Assembly: GCF_027596085.1 (NCBI RefSeq)
Contig: NC_072465.1
Location: forward strand, 4,777,579-4,841,578
From: Anoplopoma fimbria
Lineage: Eukaryota; Chordata; Actinopteri; Perciformes; Anoplopomatidae
Length of the DNA stretch: 64,000 nucleotides
Direction of reading: 5' to 3'
A program made the position numbers and the translations under genes. Positions 12,546 to 36,090 of the stretch are shown in pieces. Position 1 is the first letter of the stretch. Each line of letters opens with the position of its first letter. The notes beneath the pieces are model-generated. The model ran no database searches and was not told the origin of the DNA. It saw only the letters and a list, made by a program, of their open reading frames with translations.

Positions 12546-14366
12546 TACAGTAGCCAGCACTTGGTACTTAAATGTGCAAATGGGAGAAGTGCAGTGAGCA
12601 GCCTTTTGTTCTATTATTAATCTGCATGAAGCACCAGAAGGGCCGGTCCTGCTAGAAGACACTGTACATTCAATTGGCTTTCATCAAAATGATTTCCTGT
12701 GTTTGTTTGTTTCTCTGCTGTTCCAAAACCATAAATGGGATTAGACCAACCATTAAAGGCATTCAGTGATGCTGCTTCAGTTCAAATGCCCCCGTATACA
12801 TTATCCTCATCCATACCTTTTAGCTCAGTGCCATTCCTTCTATTGCCGTCATATCCGTCTGTCTGCGGCTATCAAAGCTAGTCACTGCGTCTACACAAGC
12901 CATTCTAAAAACTGCCCTCTGTCTTATTGCCAGCCCATTAAGCTCCTGCCCAAGTTGAGGCTGTATCACATTATGGGCTTGTGTACAGTAAAGCGATGAA
13001 GAAATACTACTCATTAGCAAAAGCCAGTGACGGGGATTGGAACGGTTTGGTCTGTGTGTGTTTGGGTGTGTGTCAGTATGGAGAAAGAGACAGAGATACA
13101 TATTGAGACGGTTACATATTGCGAGAGAAAGACGGAGAAAGAGACGGGGACTCAGCGCGGGACGACGATGCCACTTGGCGGCCATTCATCTGACCGTTTT
13201 CCCTCGACAGTTCTGAGCACTTAACCCTGCCAAGGAGATAAACTGTGTGAGTGCGTGGATGTGCACGTACCCACACACACAAACCTTTTAGTTACTTGAA
13301 TTAATAACCCTGAAAGCAAGCTATGGACAGTCTGACAGAGAAAACAGTCCAATTACTCGTACCACACATTGCGTTTAGAGCTCTAGAGGTCTGAGAGTCT
13401 GATGGGGATTCTAGGAAAAATACCAAAATTCAATCATTCCACTTTTATCTTCCATTCGCAGTTGCTTTGTTTCCATTTAGTTTTCCTGTGTGACAGTGAT
13501 TTTCAATCAGAAACCCCCAGAAAACCGGGATGGTACACGCTGAATAGAGGCATTCATGTGGAGCTGCACTGTTTTTGCAGCAAAGACAACTAACTACTGG
13601 AAATGTATGTTAACAGCTCATTTGCCAAGCCAGATAGCCAGGTGGGTGGATAAAAGGCATGCCAGCACAATCCATCTTAAAAGTGACTCATTTTAACAGG
13701 GGACTACACTAAAAGCCTAAAATAAACTAGACATGTTTGTCAACCAACAAGACACAGCAGACAGACACAGAGGGGAGTGAATAAGAACCTGGGCCGAGAG
13801 AGAAACTGAGTATGAGACGGAGTGAAAAAAAAAAGAGGGAGAATATTCGGACTCTGACCGGAAACACCAACTAAACTAAATCTTCTCCCGTGATGCTCTC
13901 CCTTCTTATCATACCTCTTTCATCTCCCCTTTTAACTTTCCTGAGAACACTGCCTCCTTTACATTTTAAGACAGCGACGGTGCTCTGACTGTCAATGCTA
14001 TTTAGTGTAAACACCTCACTCTGTCTTCCCTCACTTCCCTTTCAGCCACATGCCCAAATGTTATTTCAACTCTCTCTGCGGCTCCTTTCCTTTTTCCATA
14101 TCATAATAACCCCATCTCTCCTCTGATTCCAACCTCTATTTACATGATTAAATAAATAGGGTCTATAAAAGAGCTCTCTGTGAGCTGGGACAGCTTAAAT
14201 CTTTTTTTTTTTGTCATCAGCATTGAGCAGATTCATGGGAAGGGTTTGTTTGGTTTCGCAATACTTCAACATATGGGCACATAAATCAGAAACCGCCGTA
14301 TAACTCGACACCTGTTCACTCCGTCTTCCTCATCTCCGTCTGCTCTCATCAGTTTCAATAGCATTA

Positions 14367-15077
<711 letters not shown>

Positions 15078-15143
15078 TTAAAGGTGGAGAAGAGGGAGAA
15101 GTTTTGTTTCCGTTTGTCTGGAATTCATTTGCTTCCTTATTTA

Positions 15144-15380
<237 letters not shown>

Positions 15381-15790
15381 TTATATCTCTCTGATACACC
15401 AATGTAACAACCCAAACTGAATGAAGCAGCTTTGGATTCACTAAAACCGTTCTCTGTCTGGTGATTTCTGGTGGAAAGGCTTTGGCTCACAGGCATAAAA
15501 ACATAAAAAACATCAACATGTATCATTAATCTAAACACACAACTAACCTTTACTCTTAGTGATCAGTGCAACCACATAAAATGAGCGTAATGGCTATTGA
15601 CTAAGGTTGGGTGATAACCCGGTAGGTGTGTTCTGGTCCGATGACATATAATGAATCAAATAGATTTTAGAAGTTTAAAATGATATTGAAAAGACAAGTG
15701 AGATGGCATGTGGTAGAAAATTGGGTTATCACCAGTGTTAGAAGTGTTAGTTGTAAAAAAGAGTGAAAAAAATACTTTCCGACACACTAT

Positions 15791-15792
<2 letters not shown>

Positions 15793-15829
<37 letters not shown>
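15793..15829. repeat. (TA)n microsatellite
   Basis: 37-bp TA tract within an intron. Confidence 0.9.
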
Positions 15830-15832
<3 letters not shown>

Positions 15833-16485
15833 AATTTTTTTCCTTAACGAATGAAGGTCACCTGATATGAGAGAGGGTTCTGCCTCAGTGAACAGCTCTT
15901 GCCAACGAGACATCTCTTATCATTCAACACTGGTTGTGAGGGTTTAATTAACACAGCGATATCCACGATACACATTTCACAGTCTTAAGTCATGAGAACA
16001 ATCTAAAACCCAATTACTCAGTCCTCCTTTCTCTACCTCATTATCTGGCATTAAGGACACAATGAAGAAAGAGATGAGATGGAATCAGTCGAAATCAAAA
16101 GCTTAAGTGAGGAATTCATCCGCTGCCTTCGGTGTCGAGAATGTGAGGAACGGGGAACAACATCTGAATACAGGGACAGGTTGAGCTCTAAGCGTTTATT
16201 AATAGACATGTAAGCAGCATGCTACAGAAGATGACTTCACAGGCTTGACAAGAATTAATAAGGATATGTTGGTAAAGGTGAAGGAAAGAATGAAAGCTTG
16301 TGCATTACAGAAAAGGGATCACAGAGGAATGTGTGCTCAGTGACCAGCAGCACCACATTATGGTATTCTAGTGCTATCGTTTATGCATTCAATGAAAAAT
16401 GCATTACCCTTGGAGTCAGTTACTGTCACTGTGTTTTTTGTTTTTGCAGTGTGTGTCTGTGTGTGCAATGCCTAGTTTGAAGATG

Positions 16486-16604
16486 GTTTTTTTTATGTGG
16501 CATTTTTGCATTTATTTGACAGCGGGGAAATATGATGTATGACATGCAACAAGGTTGTTTTTGGGTTATATGGCATGCAGGTAACCACTCGGCTACCAAG
16601 GAGC
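16486..16604 (-). mobile_element. tRNA-derived SINE relic
   Basis: On the minus strand CTTGGTAGCCGAGTGGTTAC contains an A-box (TAGCCGAGTGG). It is followed by GCATGCCATAT, TTGCATGTCAT and a tail CTGTCAAATAAATGCAAAAA, all features of a common fish SINE. The B-box region is missing or degenerate, so this copy is internally deleted. Confidence 0.6.
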
Positions 16605-17513
16605 TCCATGAAAAGCATTTTTTCAAAACAGGAGAGATGTAACAAAACTGTGAACATAGATGGCGGCTTTATCCACAAGGGATCCGGAGATGAAAGAGCA
16701 AACGAGGAAGCAGGAGAAATATGAAAAGCGGGTTTGGATAGAGATTTCCAATGTCGCCTTTCTCTGGAGGAATGTCAAGGCCATGGACAGCACAGCGGAA
16801 AGATAGACGGAGGGTGGGATCAAAAGACAGAAAGACAGACGGAAACAACAATGGCACCAAAGCAGAGAGAGGGAGCAGGTTGGGGATGTGAGCTATAACA
16901 TAAAGAGATTGATGAGGGAAAAAAGGCAAAGACGTCCCACAGAGCAGCAAGGGAGAGTCAGAGGGAGAGACGGGGTGAGGCAGTTAATTCTCTGCCATGG
17001 CTGTGCTAATTAGACAAGCTGCTGGTGGGAGGCTGGTATAAAAGGAGCTGGCAACACACAGTAGCGGCTAGACACTATGTCTGTAGGTGTTTGTTTCGCT
17101 AAATGGTGGGTGAAATCAGGCCATTATTTCATGCAGAAAAATGGAGCAACATAACAAGGGGTTCATTGTAAATCAACATGTGGCCACAGTGAAGACAGAA
17201 GCGAAAAATGTATATAAATTAAAACCGTTCCTTGCAGTGTTCTCTTGGAAAAATGTAGTCTAATGTACATACCGTATGAGTGGAATTAATATTAAGACTA
17301 TATGATGAAAGAGCAGTCATTACATAATTGCTCCACCTTCATGAAAACACAAACAAGGCCTGAAGGGGCGAAAACAAACTACACTGCAGTTTCTGAATTT
17401 AGTTTAACTCATAATAAGTTGATCTGGGTGACACTGCCTGGAAACAGAAAAGTAATAAGCAGTCCTGTTTTTATGAAGTTTCACACTGTAGTTTGATTTA
17501 AAGGGGAACTTAC

Positions 17514-17633
17514 GTTTCTGTCCCATCGCGTTGGGCATCGGAGGTCCTTTCTGAGGGTCCCTGTAGGTCTCCTGGTGGTTGGCAGCATAGTTGGCCAGTG
17601 GGGCCCCTGCCAACGCCGAATCCTCGATCCATT
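17514..17633 (-). CDS. magi1: MAGI1 exon: linker between WW2 and PDZ1
   Basis: This 120-nt exon encodes (E)WIEDSALAGAPLANYAANHQ and ETYRDPQKGPPMPNAMGQK. It bridges the Gln/Pro linker and the GGKPFF start of the PDZ1 region. Acceptor TTACAG|AATGG; donor AAAC|GTAAGT. Both borders are phase 1 and fit the neighbours. The link PPE|EWIEDS resembles the PEEWTED segment I recall from mammalian MAGI1. No folded domain is expected. Confidence 0.9.
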
Positions 17634-19952
<2,319 letters not shown>

Positions 19953-20574
19953 CTACATTGTGACCGCCTGTCAGTCAGTCTCCAGGGCAAGAGCGACTCA
20001 ACAGCTTCACAGGCAGTCAGGCTTCCCTCTCCCCCCCATTCATCCTTGTCCCCTTACAGTGCTGACATTTCCACACATCAGATAAGAACAGAGCAAGACC
20101 CCCTTGGGCAGAGATGAATGGAGGGATGGAGAGAGGAAAGGAGGTGAGAGAAAAAGAGATGTGGTGAGGTCAGAGAGAGGAGGGGAAGAAGAAAACAAGG
20201 AAGGAAAGACTGGTAAAAGTGAGGTGGGTGAACTGCTTGATTTGAAACTAATTGAGTCTTTTTTTTTTTTTCTTTCTTTTTCGCATAATGACATATTACC
20301 TATCTTTTTCTCTTACGAATGATAAACAACGTGCAGAGAAGCATTTTTCTTATTAATCGGATGCCTATATTAGTGGAAAAAATACCTGTCCTTGGCTAAA
20401 CACAATGGATGTGTGGCTGTGGTCTCCTAAAAGTTTGTGTTCCCTTTGTGGACTAAGACTGCACCTTGACAGATGTGCCCTTGAAAGCAGATGCTCTCTC
20501 ACAGTGGCAGACACTTTTAAAGTCTTTTGGAGAAAGTAAAGTAAAGATTTCAAATATGACCTGGCCCACTTCAA

Positions 20575-20865
20575 CAGCCTTTAATTACCCGATTGGTGCC
20601 ATCTTGTTGTATTTCTACAGTGTTTGCCAGAGAAAGTGATGCCATCTGATTACAGAGGCATTGATTATTGGCTCGCCTCCACACAGATAATGTCAGAGTC
20701 TTCTAATTGGCTACAAACACAGATTGTCCAATAATCCTCTCATGTGATGTATCAGTTTTACATATCATTACCCTCGGCCAATTAAGCCTTGCCCTGTGTG
20801 CGAGTAGATGGTAATTACAATCATAAAACTTGAAGAGCCTCCCTCTGCTCTCTAATGAGGAGGGC
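20575..20865. promoter_or_regulatory. Candidate conserved non-coding element
   Basis: About 290 bp without simple repeats, dense in TAATTAC, CAATTA and ATTATTGG-type cores. It resembles vertebrate developmental enhancers in texture. There is no comparative evidence here, so this is a weak call. Confidence 0.2.
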
Positions 20866-21663
20866 CCTTGGTTGGAGTGTAGTCAGCAGCAGATGCGGGA
20901 AAAAAAGAAGGGGAAAAAAAGCCAGATGTGAATGTTTAAAATGTATGCACATGACACACACCACTACAGATTACAGTCTGTTAGACCAGGTAGTAAGCAA
21001 AACGGATTTAGAACGACCACAGACAAATCTGCATTTATAGTCGTCAATTTGATGCTTGCAGCAAATTGAGTTACTACTATTCCATATTTTCAACACCTGC
21101 TAAAAGCAGCTAACACAAAGAAAGGAATGCAAGGTTACAGCGTCAGTGCTGTTGAACAGGGTGAACCCACACGGCGGGCATGGAGAATTATCATTCAGAT
21201 TTCTGAACCGGAACGTTAAATGCAATGCGGTCCTGCGTCGCCTCCCGCAAAATTTTAATCACCCACTTGATTTCACACTGCGCTGGTTCCGCTCCTGGAG
21301 GAGCACCTGTGACTGTGTGCGAGTGTGTGTGCGCGTGTGTGCGTGTGCGTGTGTGAGAGAGAGCGACAGAGCAGAGAGAGGACATTTGGTGCTGCAACCT
21401 TCTTAACAGTAATGTATACATTTCAGTGAGTGTAATCGCAAATGACAAAGACAAAGAGAAAGAAATCTGTCCCTCATCAGGCCGTGTTTTCTGCTCACAC
21501 TGTGTCCATGTGACTTCCCCTCGACCCGACTTCAGGAATATATTATGAATTAAATGGGGAATCAAGCATAATGAATAACATGTTTAACTATGTGCATCTC
21601 ATTCTCTTGATACTGTGCTGCAATTGATTTCTCTTGAGTAAGCATGTACTACAGCTGCACTTT

Positions 21664-21781
<118 letters not shown>

Positions 21782-22839
21782 TCATAAAAGGCTTGAGTCT
21801 GCTTCTCCTCAAGAGCTGAAGTTAATAGCTCTCCTCTGCCCACCTGTATTGGATTGTGGGGATCAATAATTATTGAACATGTTCATCTATTCGAGGGCTG
21901 TTTTGTGGACTCGTCTGAACTGCTGGCTTTAACATGGCAGCTGTTTAACACAATTACCAAAGGGAGCTGCTAACAAGACTTATGACTTTTCTTTTAACAT
22001 GATGTTCCGTCTTTGCCCTGTTTGTATCGCTGTTTGATGTTTGCTGAAAACAGCCCCTGCTGCTGCAGGAAAATGAGAGCTAAAAAGAAGATGAAAAACG
22101 GTGTGATATTTCTCTGCGGGGTGACCCTTTCACATGACATTTAGTCATCTGTCTAAATGTTAATATAAAAAATATTGATTAATGCAGCTTTAGCAGATGA
22201 TGAAAAAATATACTCAATTACGATACTTATTTAGGGCTCCTTTATAAGGCCCCGGGGCTGATGAAAACCTTTCCAATCCCATTTTACAAAAACTGAAACT
22301 AGTTACAAATCAAGCTCAAAGAAGAAGTTTCATTCTTTCACTTGTCATTAGCAATCACATTTGGCGCTATTTCAAATTCTACAAATACACAAGAGAATGA
22401 AGTGAAATGGGCGTATTTATCCTTTTTTGTCCTTGTATTTCAATGCACTACAATCATTTAACAGATATCTCCTCTAATGGAATGACATCATTCATTATCC
22501 GTGCAGAACGTGGAGGGCACGGTCTCCAGACACCATTTATCCTGCACAAGTGGCCGCGCTGCTGTGTCTGATAGGCTAGTTAGTGTGCTGATGGGCAGCG
22601 TGTAAAAAAAATAAATAAAAAGGCCTGCTGCGGTCAGGCTCAGACAGAAACCATTAGCAAATCATCATTGTAAGATTCTTCCTTGGATCTGCACTCGTCT
22701 CTTATGTATGAAATGACGTGCAAGTATGTCTGGTTTGAAGGTGGCATGGGGGCAAGTTCACAGTTGTGTTGGAGGCCGGCTTTCTGATCACGCCCAGTGT
22801 GTGTTTATTAAAAATCCAAGCCACATGCTAAGCATACAC

Positions 22840-23000
22840 TGAGTAAAGGTCAAATCTCTGTCAGCCTGGCATAATGTGTCATTTTCTAGATAATTAGAGT
22901 CATTGTCATAGTCGTCTCTTACCAACAGCAAATGACTCTGTATGAGCCACTGGTGGGGGTGTTTTCATGTCATTATGTAAATGTGCACTATTAACTGTTG
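22840..23000. promoter_or_regulatory. Candidate conserved non-coding element
   Basis: Non-repetitive stretch with AGATAATTAGAGTCATTGTC and TTTTCATGTCATTATGTAAA just 3' (plus-strand sense, left) of a MAGI1 linker exon. A similar stretch lies at 22460-22630. Called from texture only. Confidence 0.18.
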
Positions 23001-23086
23001 TTGTGTTTTGAATTGCAACAATGAATCAGATGTGTGACACTGAGAGTGATGTAGTAAGAGTGTAAAAAGATGAGAGAAGGTCCTAC

Positions 23087-23122
23087 CTAGGTCATTGTCC
23101 AGCTCCTCTGTGTGTACCCCTT
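23087..23122 (-). CDS. magi1: MAGI1 36-nt exon between WW1 and WW2
   Basis: This short exon encodes EGVHTEELDNDL, the MAGI1 linker between the two WW domains. Minus-strand acceptor CTGAGTAG|AAGG and donor CCTAG|GTAGGA. It takes G|AA (Glu) on entry and leaves G for the next exon's AA (Glu), phase 1 on both sides. At 36 nt it is too short for ORF finders; phase and recalled family sequence make it secure. Because its length is a multiple of three, skipping would keep the frame. Confidence 0.93.
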   Translation of the reverse strand, partial: KGYTQRSWTMT

Positions 23123-31342
<8,220 letters not shown>

Positions 31343-31672
31343 TTATCTTGGTATTCACTCCAATTCTCGTATTAACAGAAAAGTCGTTTTTTTTAAGACG
31401 TTAGCACCTAAAAACTGGTTTGGCAGCCATTTATTCTTACTACACTTTCTAAAGTTCCTGGAGTTAAGGTAAATGAGACAGAGGGTTTACAGTGTCTTGG
31501 AGAGTTACAATGCAACATAACATGAGCAATTGTAATACTGGTAGATAAAAAATTGCATATAACATGACAACTGTCTCCATTGTTTGTTGTGATCTTCCTT
31601 CACACTGGGGTAGAGTGGGAGGGATCCTAGTGGCACCTTAGTGGGATCCTGCCATATGTGGGAGGGAAATGG

Positions 31673-31677
<5 letters not shown>

Positions 31678-31721
<44 letters not shown>
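31678..31721. repeat. (TG)n microsatellite
   Basis: 44-bp TG tract close to a GUK exon. Confidence 0.9.
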
Positions 31722-31724
<3 letters not shown>

Positions 31725-34025
31725 ATGTATGTGTGTGGTTTGCCACGTGGCCTGTAAGATTCTAGCACTCGTCTTTAATGACTCCTGACAGTTGGCCAGT
31801 GTGGCGTCGATGGTAAACAGCTTTACAGCCAATATAAGAGTGAGATGACAACACTGCGTATTCAACTGACGGTGAAAGTCAGGCGGTCTTTCTTTTGTTT
31901 TAATCATTCAGATTTCCTTGCTCTGTTCAATCATGCCATCTTTGCCTCATTAGTGCACATTTCTTGCTAGGTGTCTCACTCTCTACTGCATTTATTGTGT
32001 CCTACTACAAAAAGAAAATGATTCTGTCCGTGCTGAAAAATGGAATTAATGTAAGCATCCAGACAGCGCTCATGGCAAATAATCTTTCTCATCTTCTTCT
32101 GACAGACATCTGCTAGCGACAACCGAGGGCTTTTCCCTTGCTTTCCCCTCTCTCGATCTATCCGGTCTTGTCTCCCAATCACTCTGTCTCTGGTGGGTTG
32201 GTAAGCAATAAGCTAGTAAAAATAGATGTGTGGGGATAAGGGGAGAGGCTCCCACAGCGGCCACGTTCAGTGACACGGGTGATAAATCACAGATGTGCAG
32301 ATCCGTACTCAAACAAGCATACATGTAGATTACACTCACGCAAGCATACACTACATGTTAAAAAGGCTTGTGTGTTATCTGGAGACACCATGTCTCTAAC
32401 ATGAAATAATCTTGGCATGATCAGTTTGATCAAAGCTATCACAATCACTCTATTCTTGTATGTTATCTATGTTATAGGCTACTGTATGGGCACACACAAA
32501 GAGTGCTTCCTGTTCATCACTAGCAATAATACTTTGGCGCCCACAATCTTCCAAACTCCACCATTTGTGGCCAGACACTCGTGCAGCAAGAGGAAAATTG
32601 ATCTGAAGTCAAACAAATCCCATCTGAAGTCTATCAAACACATAAGTCAGTTTGCTGAGTCTTTTACAGAACGTCAACCTTGGAGAGTCCTCAGCGGAGC
32701 CCGTGCCGACTGTCAGCTCACTTCCCCAACAAAAGTGGCCATTGATTGGACTCCATTTAGACACCGCTGCTCTTAGAAAACCAAATAGGAAGTGGAATTG
32801 TGACCAGTGTTTCAAAAGAGGATGGAAAAGCAGAGCCTTGGCTGAGACCCAGGGGTGAGACACTCTCATCGCTATAGGCCCAATTCATTCAATTCCCAAC
32901 CTACCCCCCCCACAAAAGCTCCATTGAACAAGCAGTGAAATAGAGTGAGAAGGAAAGACAGGTTGGGACTCATAGTCGTGAAAAGAGCCTCCTGCCTAGA
33001 TTTGGGACTGGAAGAGCCAGAAGACAACTAAAATGCAGAGGAAGCAAGAGAAGGAGTGAGACTACCAAAGCTAAGAGTTAGCATAATCCAGCTACTGGCA
33101 CACTCAATGCAGCCTTGAAGATTTGCTGTGAGGGTGTTTGTCTAGTGCTGGCTGGCTCATGGCTTAACGGCTTCAACATCTTCACCAGCTGAGATGGCTG
33201 GGTGGGCGTTGAAAAAAAAACAAAAAAACCCTAATCATTAGCATTCAAGAAAATGATCAAGGAAACACAAGTGTTGAGATATTGGCAGTCGTACTGTAGC
33301 GCAGGGGGCTCAGAACCACTGCTGCTGCATCGGAACACACACACGCATTGCCACTCCGAAAAAAACAACAACAAATTGTAGTGTAGCCTGTAACTGTAAC
33401 TGTATAATGCATAACAATAAATGCTCCGGGTCTGTATGTTCTTTAAAAAAACAACAAAGATAAGTAAAAGTAATTTCAGTGTCTTCAATGCGACTGGGTC
33501 TCTGCTGTTGCTAGGGACAACCCAGGAAGGATAGGATAGAGAGAGAGAGATGTGGGGAAGCTACGAGGGCTAGTTTGTCCTCCAGTGATGACGCAGTCCT
33601 CCTCTCGCTTCACATCTCCCTTTTTAATTCCATGACAGAAATATGAAGTACAACGGAGTTATGACTCAATGGACTGGTCCGTATGAGAAAGCATAAATGA
33701 TGCATACGCAAAAGAAAAAAAAAAAGTGGGAGAAGGCTGGAAGGAACAGAGCGATACTACCAGAGAATAAATTAGTGGCAAAGAAAAAGAACTTGGAATG
33801 ACACATGGTCTGCAATGATCCTGACAATGACCTCAGTCGAAATAAGTTGGTATTCTTATTAAACTGTTTACATGGGTTGGTTAAGAGGCTGTGCATCATA
33901 GTTAATAGTGATCAAGCAGCGACGTCATTTTTTACCTTGACTATTCAACCTCAAACCACTTCTTTCTTTTACTTTGACACAACTGTATATCCTTACTACA
34001 AACGTACAGCTACATTCTGTAAAAC

Positions 34026-34060
34026 ACATTCCTTCTTTCAAGTGTTGAAAGAAGGAATGT
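34026..34060. repeat. Perfect 16-bp inverted repeat, 3-nt loop
   Basis: ACATTCCTTCTTTCAA then GTG then TTGAAAGAAGGAATGT; the arms are exact complements. It could extrude as a cruciform or fold in RNA. It is shorter than a normal microRNA precursor. Confidence 0.9.
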
Positions 34061-35134
34061 TCAATGTTCTCCAGTGGAGCATACACCTACAAGCAGGTTG
34101 ATTGTATGTGTCACCGATTACAAAAAGAAGCTGAAGCATATACATTAATTACATGTTATCTTTTTAATGCTATGCATGTCAAACATAAACTCTGAGGACA
34201 GACCAAAATTAAAGCTGCAACTTCTTTGTCTTTTACACAGTGTTTCCAATACATCCCTTCATGAAACCAGTATTAGACCAAAAACAGCAAAACCTCAACA
34301 AGCGCAGAACATTATGCACTTTCACACAGGGAGTGTTTGTTGGAAGGCTGCATGTTATATTAGATTACAATATATTGTGCAGGTGTTCATGTTATTGTGT
34401 CCACTCAATCCAATTCAAATCTCATGTATGCTGTCAGTGCGGTTCCAAATTTTAACTAATTTTGAATTTAAAACAGCAGTGAAGCAGCAGACTACAATTT
34501 AGAGCACTTGCTACATACTGTTGGGTTCAAAACACCAGAAAAATGATCTGCATTTGAACACCAGTGCTATATGTCAAATCTGTATTCTTACTGTGTGAGG
34601 GTTCACTACATGAGTGTGAAGCTGGGCGTGGGCCTGCTAGATTTCCATCGATGAAGGCTGCGTTTTGGGTGCAGTAAGATTTTTGTTGTAATTCATGTTT
34701 AAACATGTGGAGCTCTACATAACCAACAAAGCATGATTGGTTGTGTCCTCCTCTCTCTTCGCTATCCTCTTGCGTGTCCCTTCACACAGATGAGGGCACA
34801 ATGCTGAGCCACGTCTTCCCTCTGGCAATTCAGCAGAGGGTTGACTCAGAAACCAGCAGCCACAGAAGGCTGATGTGGTGCCAGTGTATGTGAATGGCTT
34901 GTAATGGTGCAAAAGGGATTGGGAAGGAAACACCTCCTGCTATACTCAGCAGCTGTCCCACCCCCTGGGCCAGCCAACACGTACACATGCACATGTGCAC
35001 ATACATTCACACTCACACACATTGACAATGGGGAGGAGGTGCATGGACACCAAATGGCATGGTCTGGGGCTAAAAGGGAGCTGTGGGTAGAGGGTAATCA
35101 CTTAATGGAGCTTTATGCACCCATCTCCCCGTGA

Positions 35135-35184
35135 AACCCCCACCCCCACCCACCCACCCACACACCCACACACACACACACACA
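35135..35184. repeat. C/CA-rich low-complexity tract
   Basis: CCCA/CCCACC tandem words passing into (CA)n. Confidence 0.8.
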
Positions 35185-35855
35185 GCTTCATCACCATAAC
35201 CGTAACCCCTCCTATCTTTATATCAATTGTGGATCCCTATCTCCTATCTCCCCATCCTGGTGTTGTTTATGTCATATCATCATGAAACAGGTGTTTCAGC
35301 CATTTCTTTTTTCTCTTTTCTCTTAATATTCCTCATTGTTTGGCCTGACCTTTAGATATTCAAGCATTAATGTGACCAAAATAGACACTTGGCCAGTGGG
35401 AAATAGGTTTGAAAGAGTCTCCAGTGAGTCAGTGAGAGTAAGGGCACGTTCAGACTGACCACAGCATTATGGCAAAACAACACAAGCATTGTTGTGCGTG
35501 TGTTGCAGCAGGCTACTTAGAAAAGTTAGCATGAAAACAATCATCTCCTCGCATGTCTCAATGCTTGCAGGGCAAAATTTGCAAAATGGTACAAGTATAC
35601 GCTTCAGGGACATCTTTAATATGTGGTTTCCCCTCAGATGTCCATTCCTGAATGTGTCAAAGCTGCTACCATCATTCTTGTGGTAAAGAAGCCAACAGGA
35701 TTAGATTCCAGACAATTACTGCCCTGTGCCTCTCACAATAGTCATAATAAACTGCTTGGAGCAACTACAGTAGTCATGGACCACATCAAATTCAGTCCGT
35801 CCAGCTCATTAGATCCCTCCAACTGCTCCTTATTGCTCCAGCTTTCCCAGCTAAT

Positions 35856-36090
35856 GCCGTGTTTCCACAGCATGGTACGGCGGTGCTCGACTCGAGTCAT
35901 TTTTTGCACGCATTTTGTTTTCTCTATTTGTTTACTACTGCAGATAGTACCCCATCAGTTCAGGAAGGATTCTAAACTAATTGGCATAGCTCCGCCACAT
36001 GAAACTACCGCGACATCATATTCAGAAGGACACTCGCTGAATCCTCTCATTGGCAACAAAATAAAGGGAGATCAGCGTACAGTTTTGTGA
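35856..36090 (+). mobile_element. Teleost non-autonomous element relic
   Basis: Starts GCCGTGTTTCCACAGCATGG with GGTGCTCGACTCGAGTC, and ends near AAAGGGAGATCAGCG. I recognise this as a small DNA element family common in percomorph fishes. It is followed by a long T-run (36098-36117). Confidence 0.5.

Noticed and set aside
15610..15733. 11-bp inverted repeat GGTGATAACCC spanning 124 bp, as a possible MITE
   Set aside because: Pairing stops after 11 bp and no target duplication is seen.
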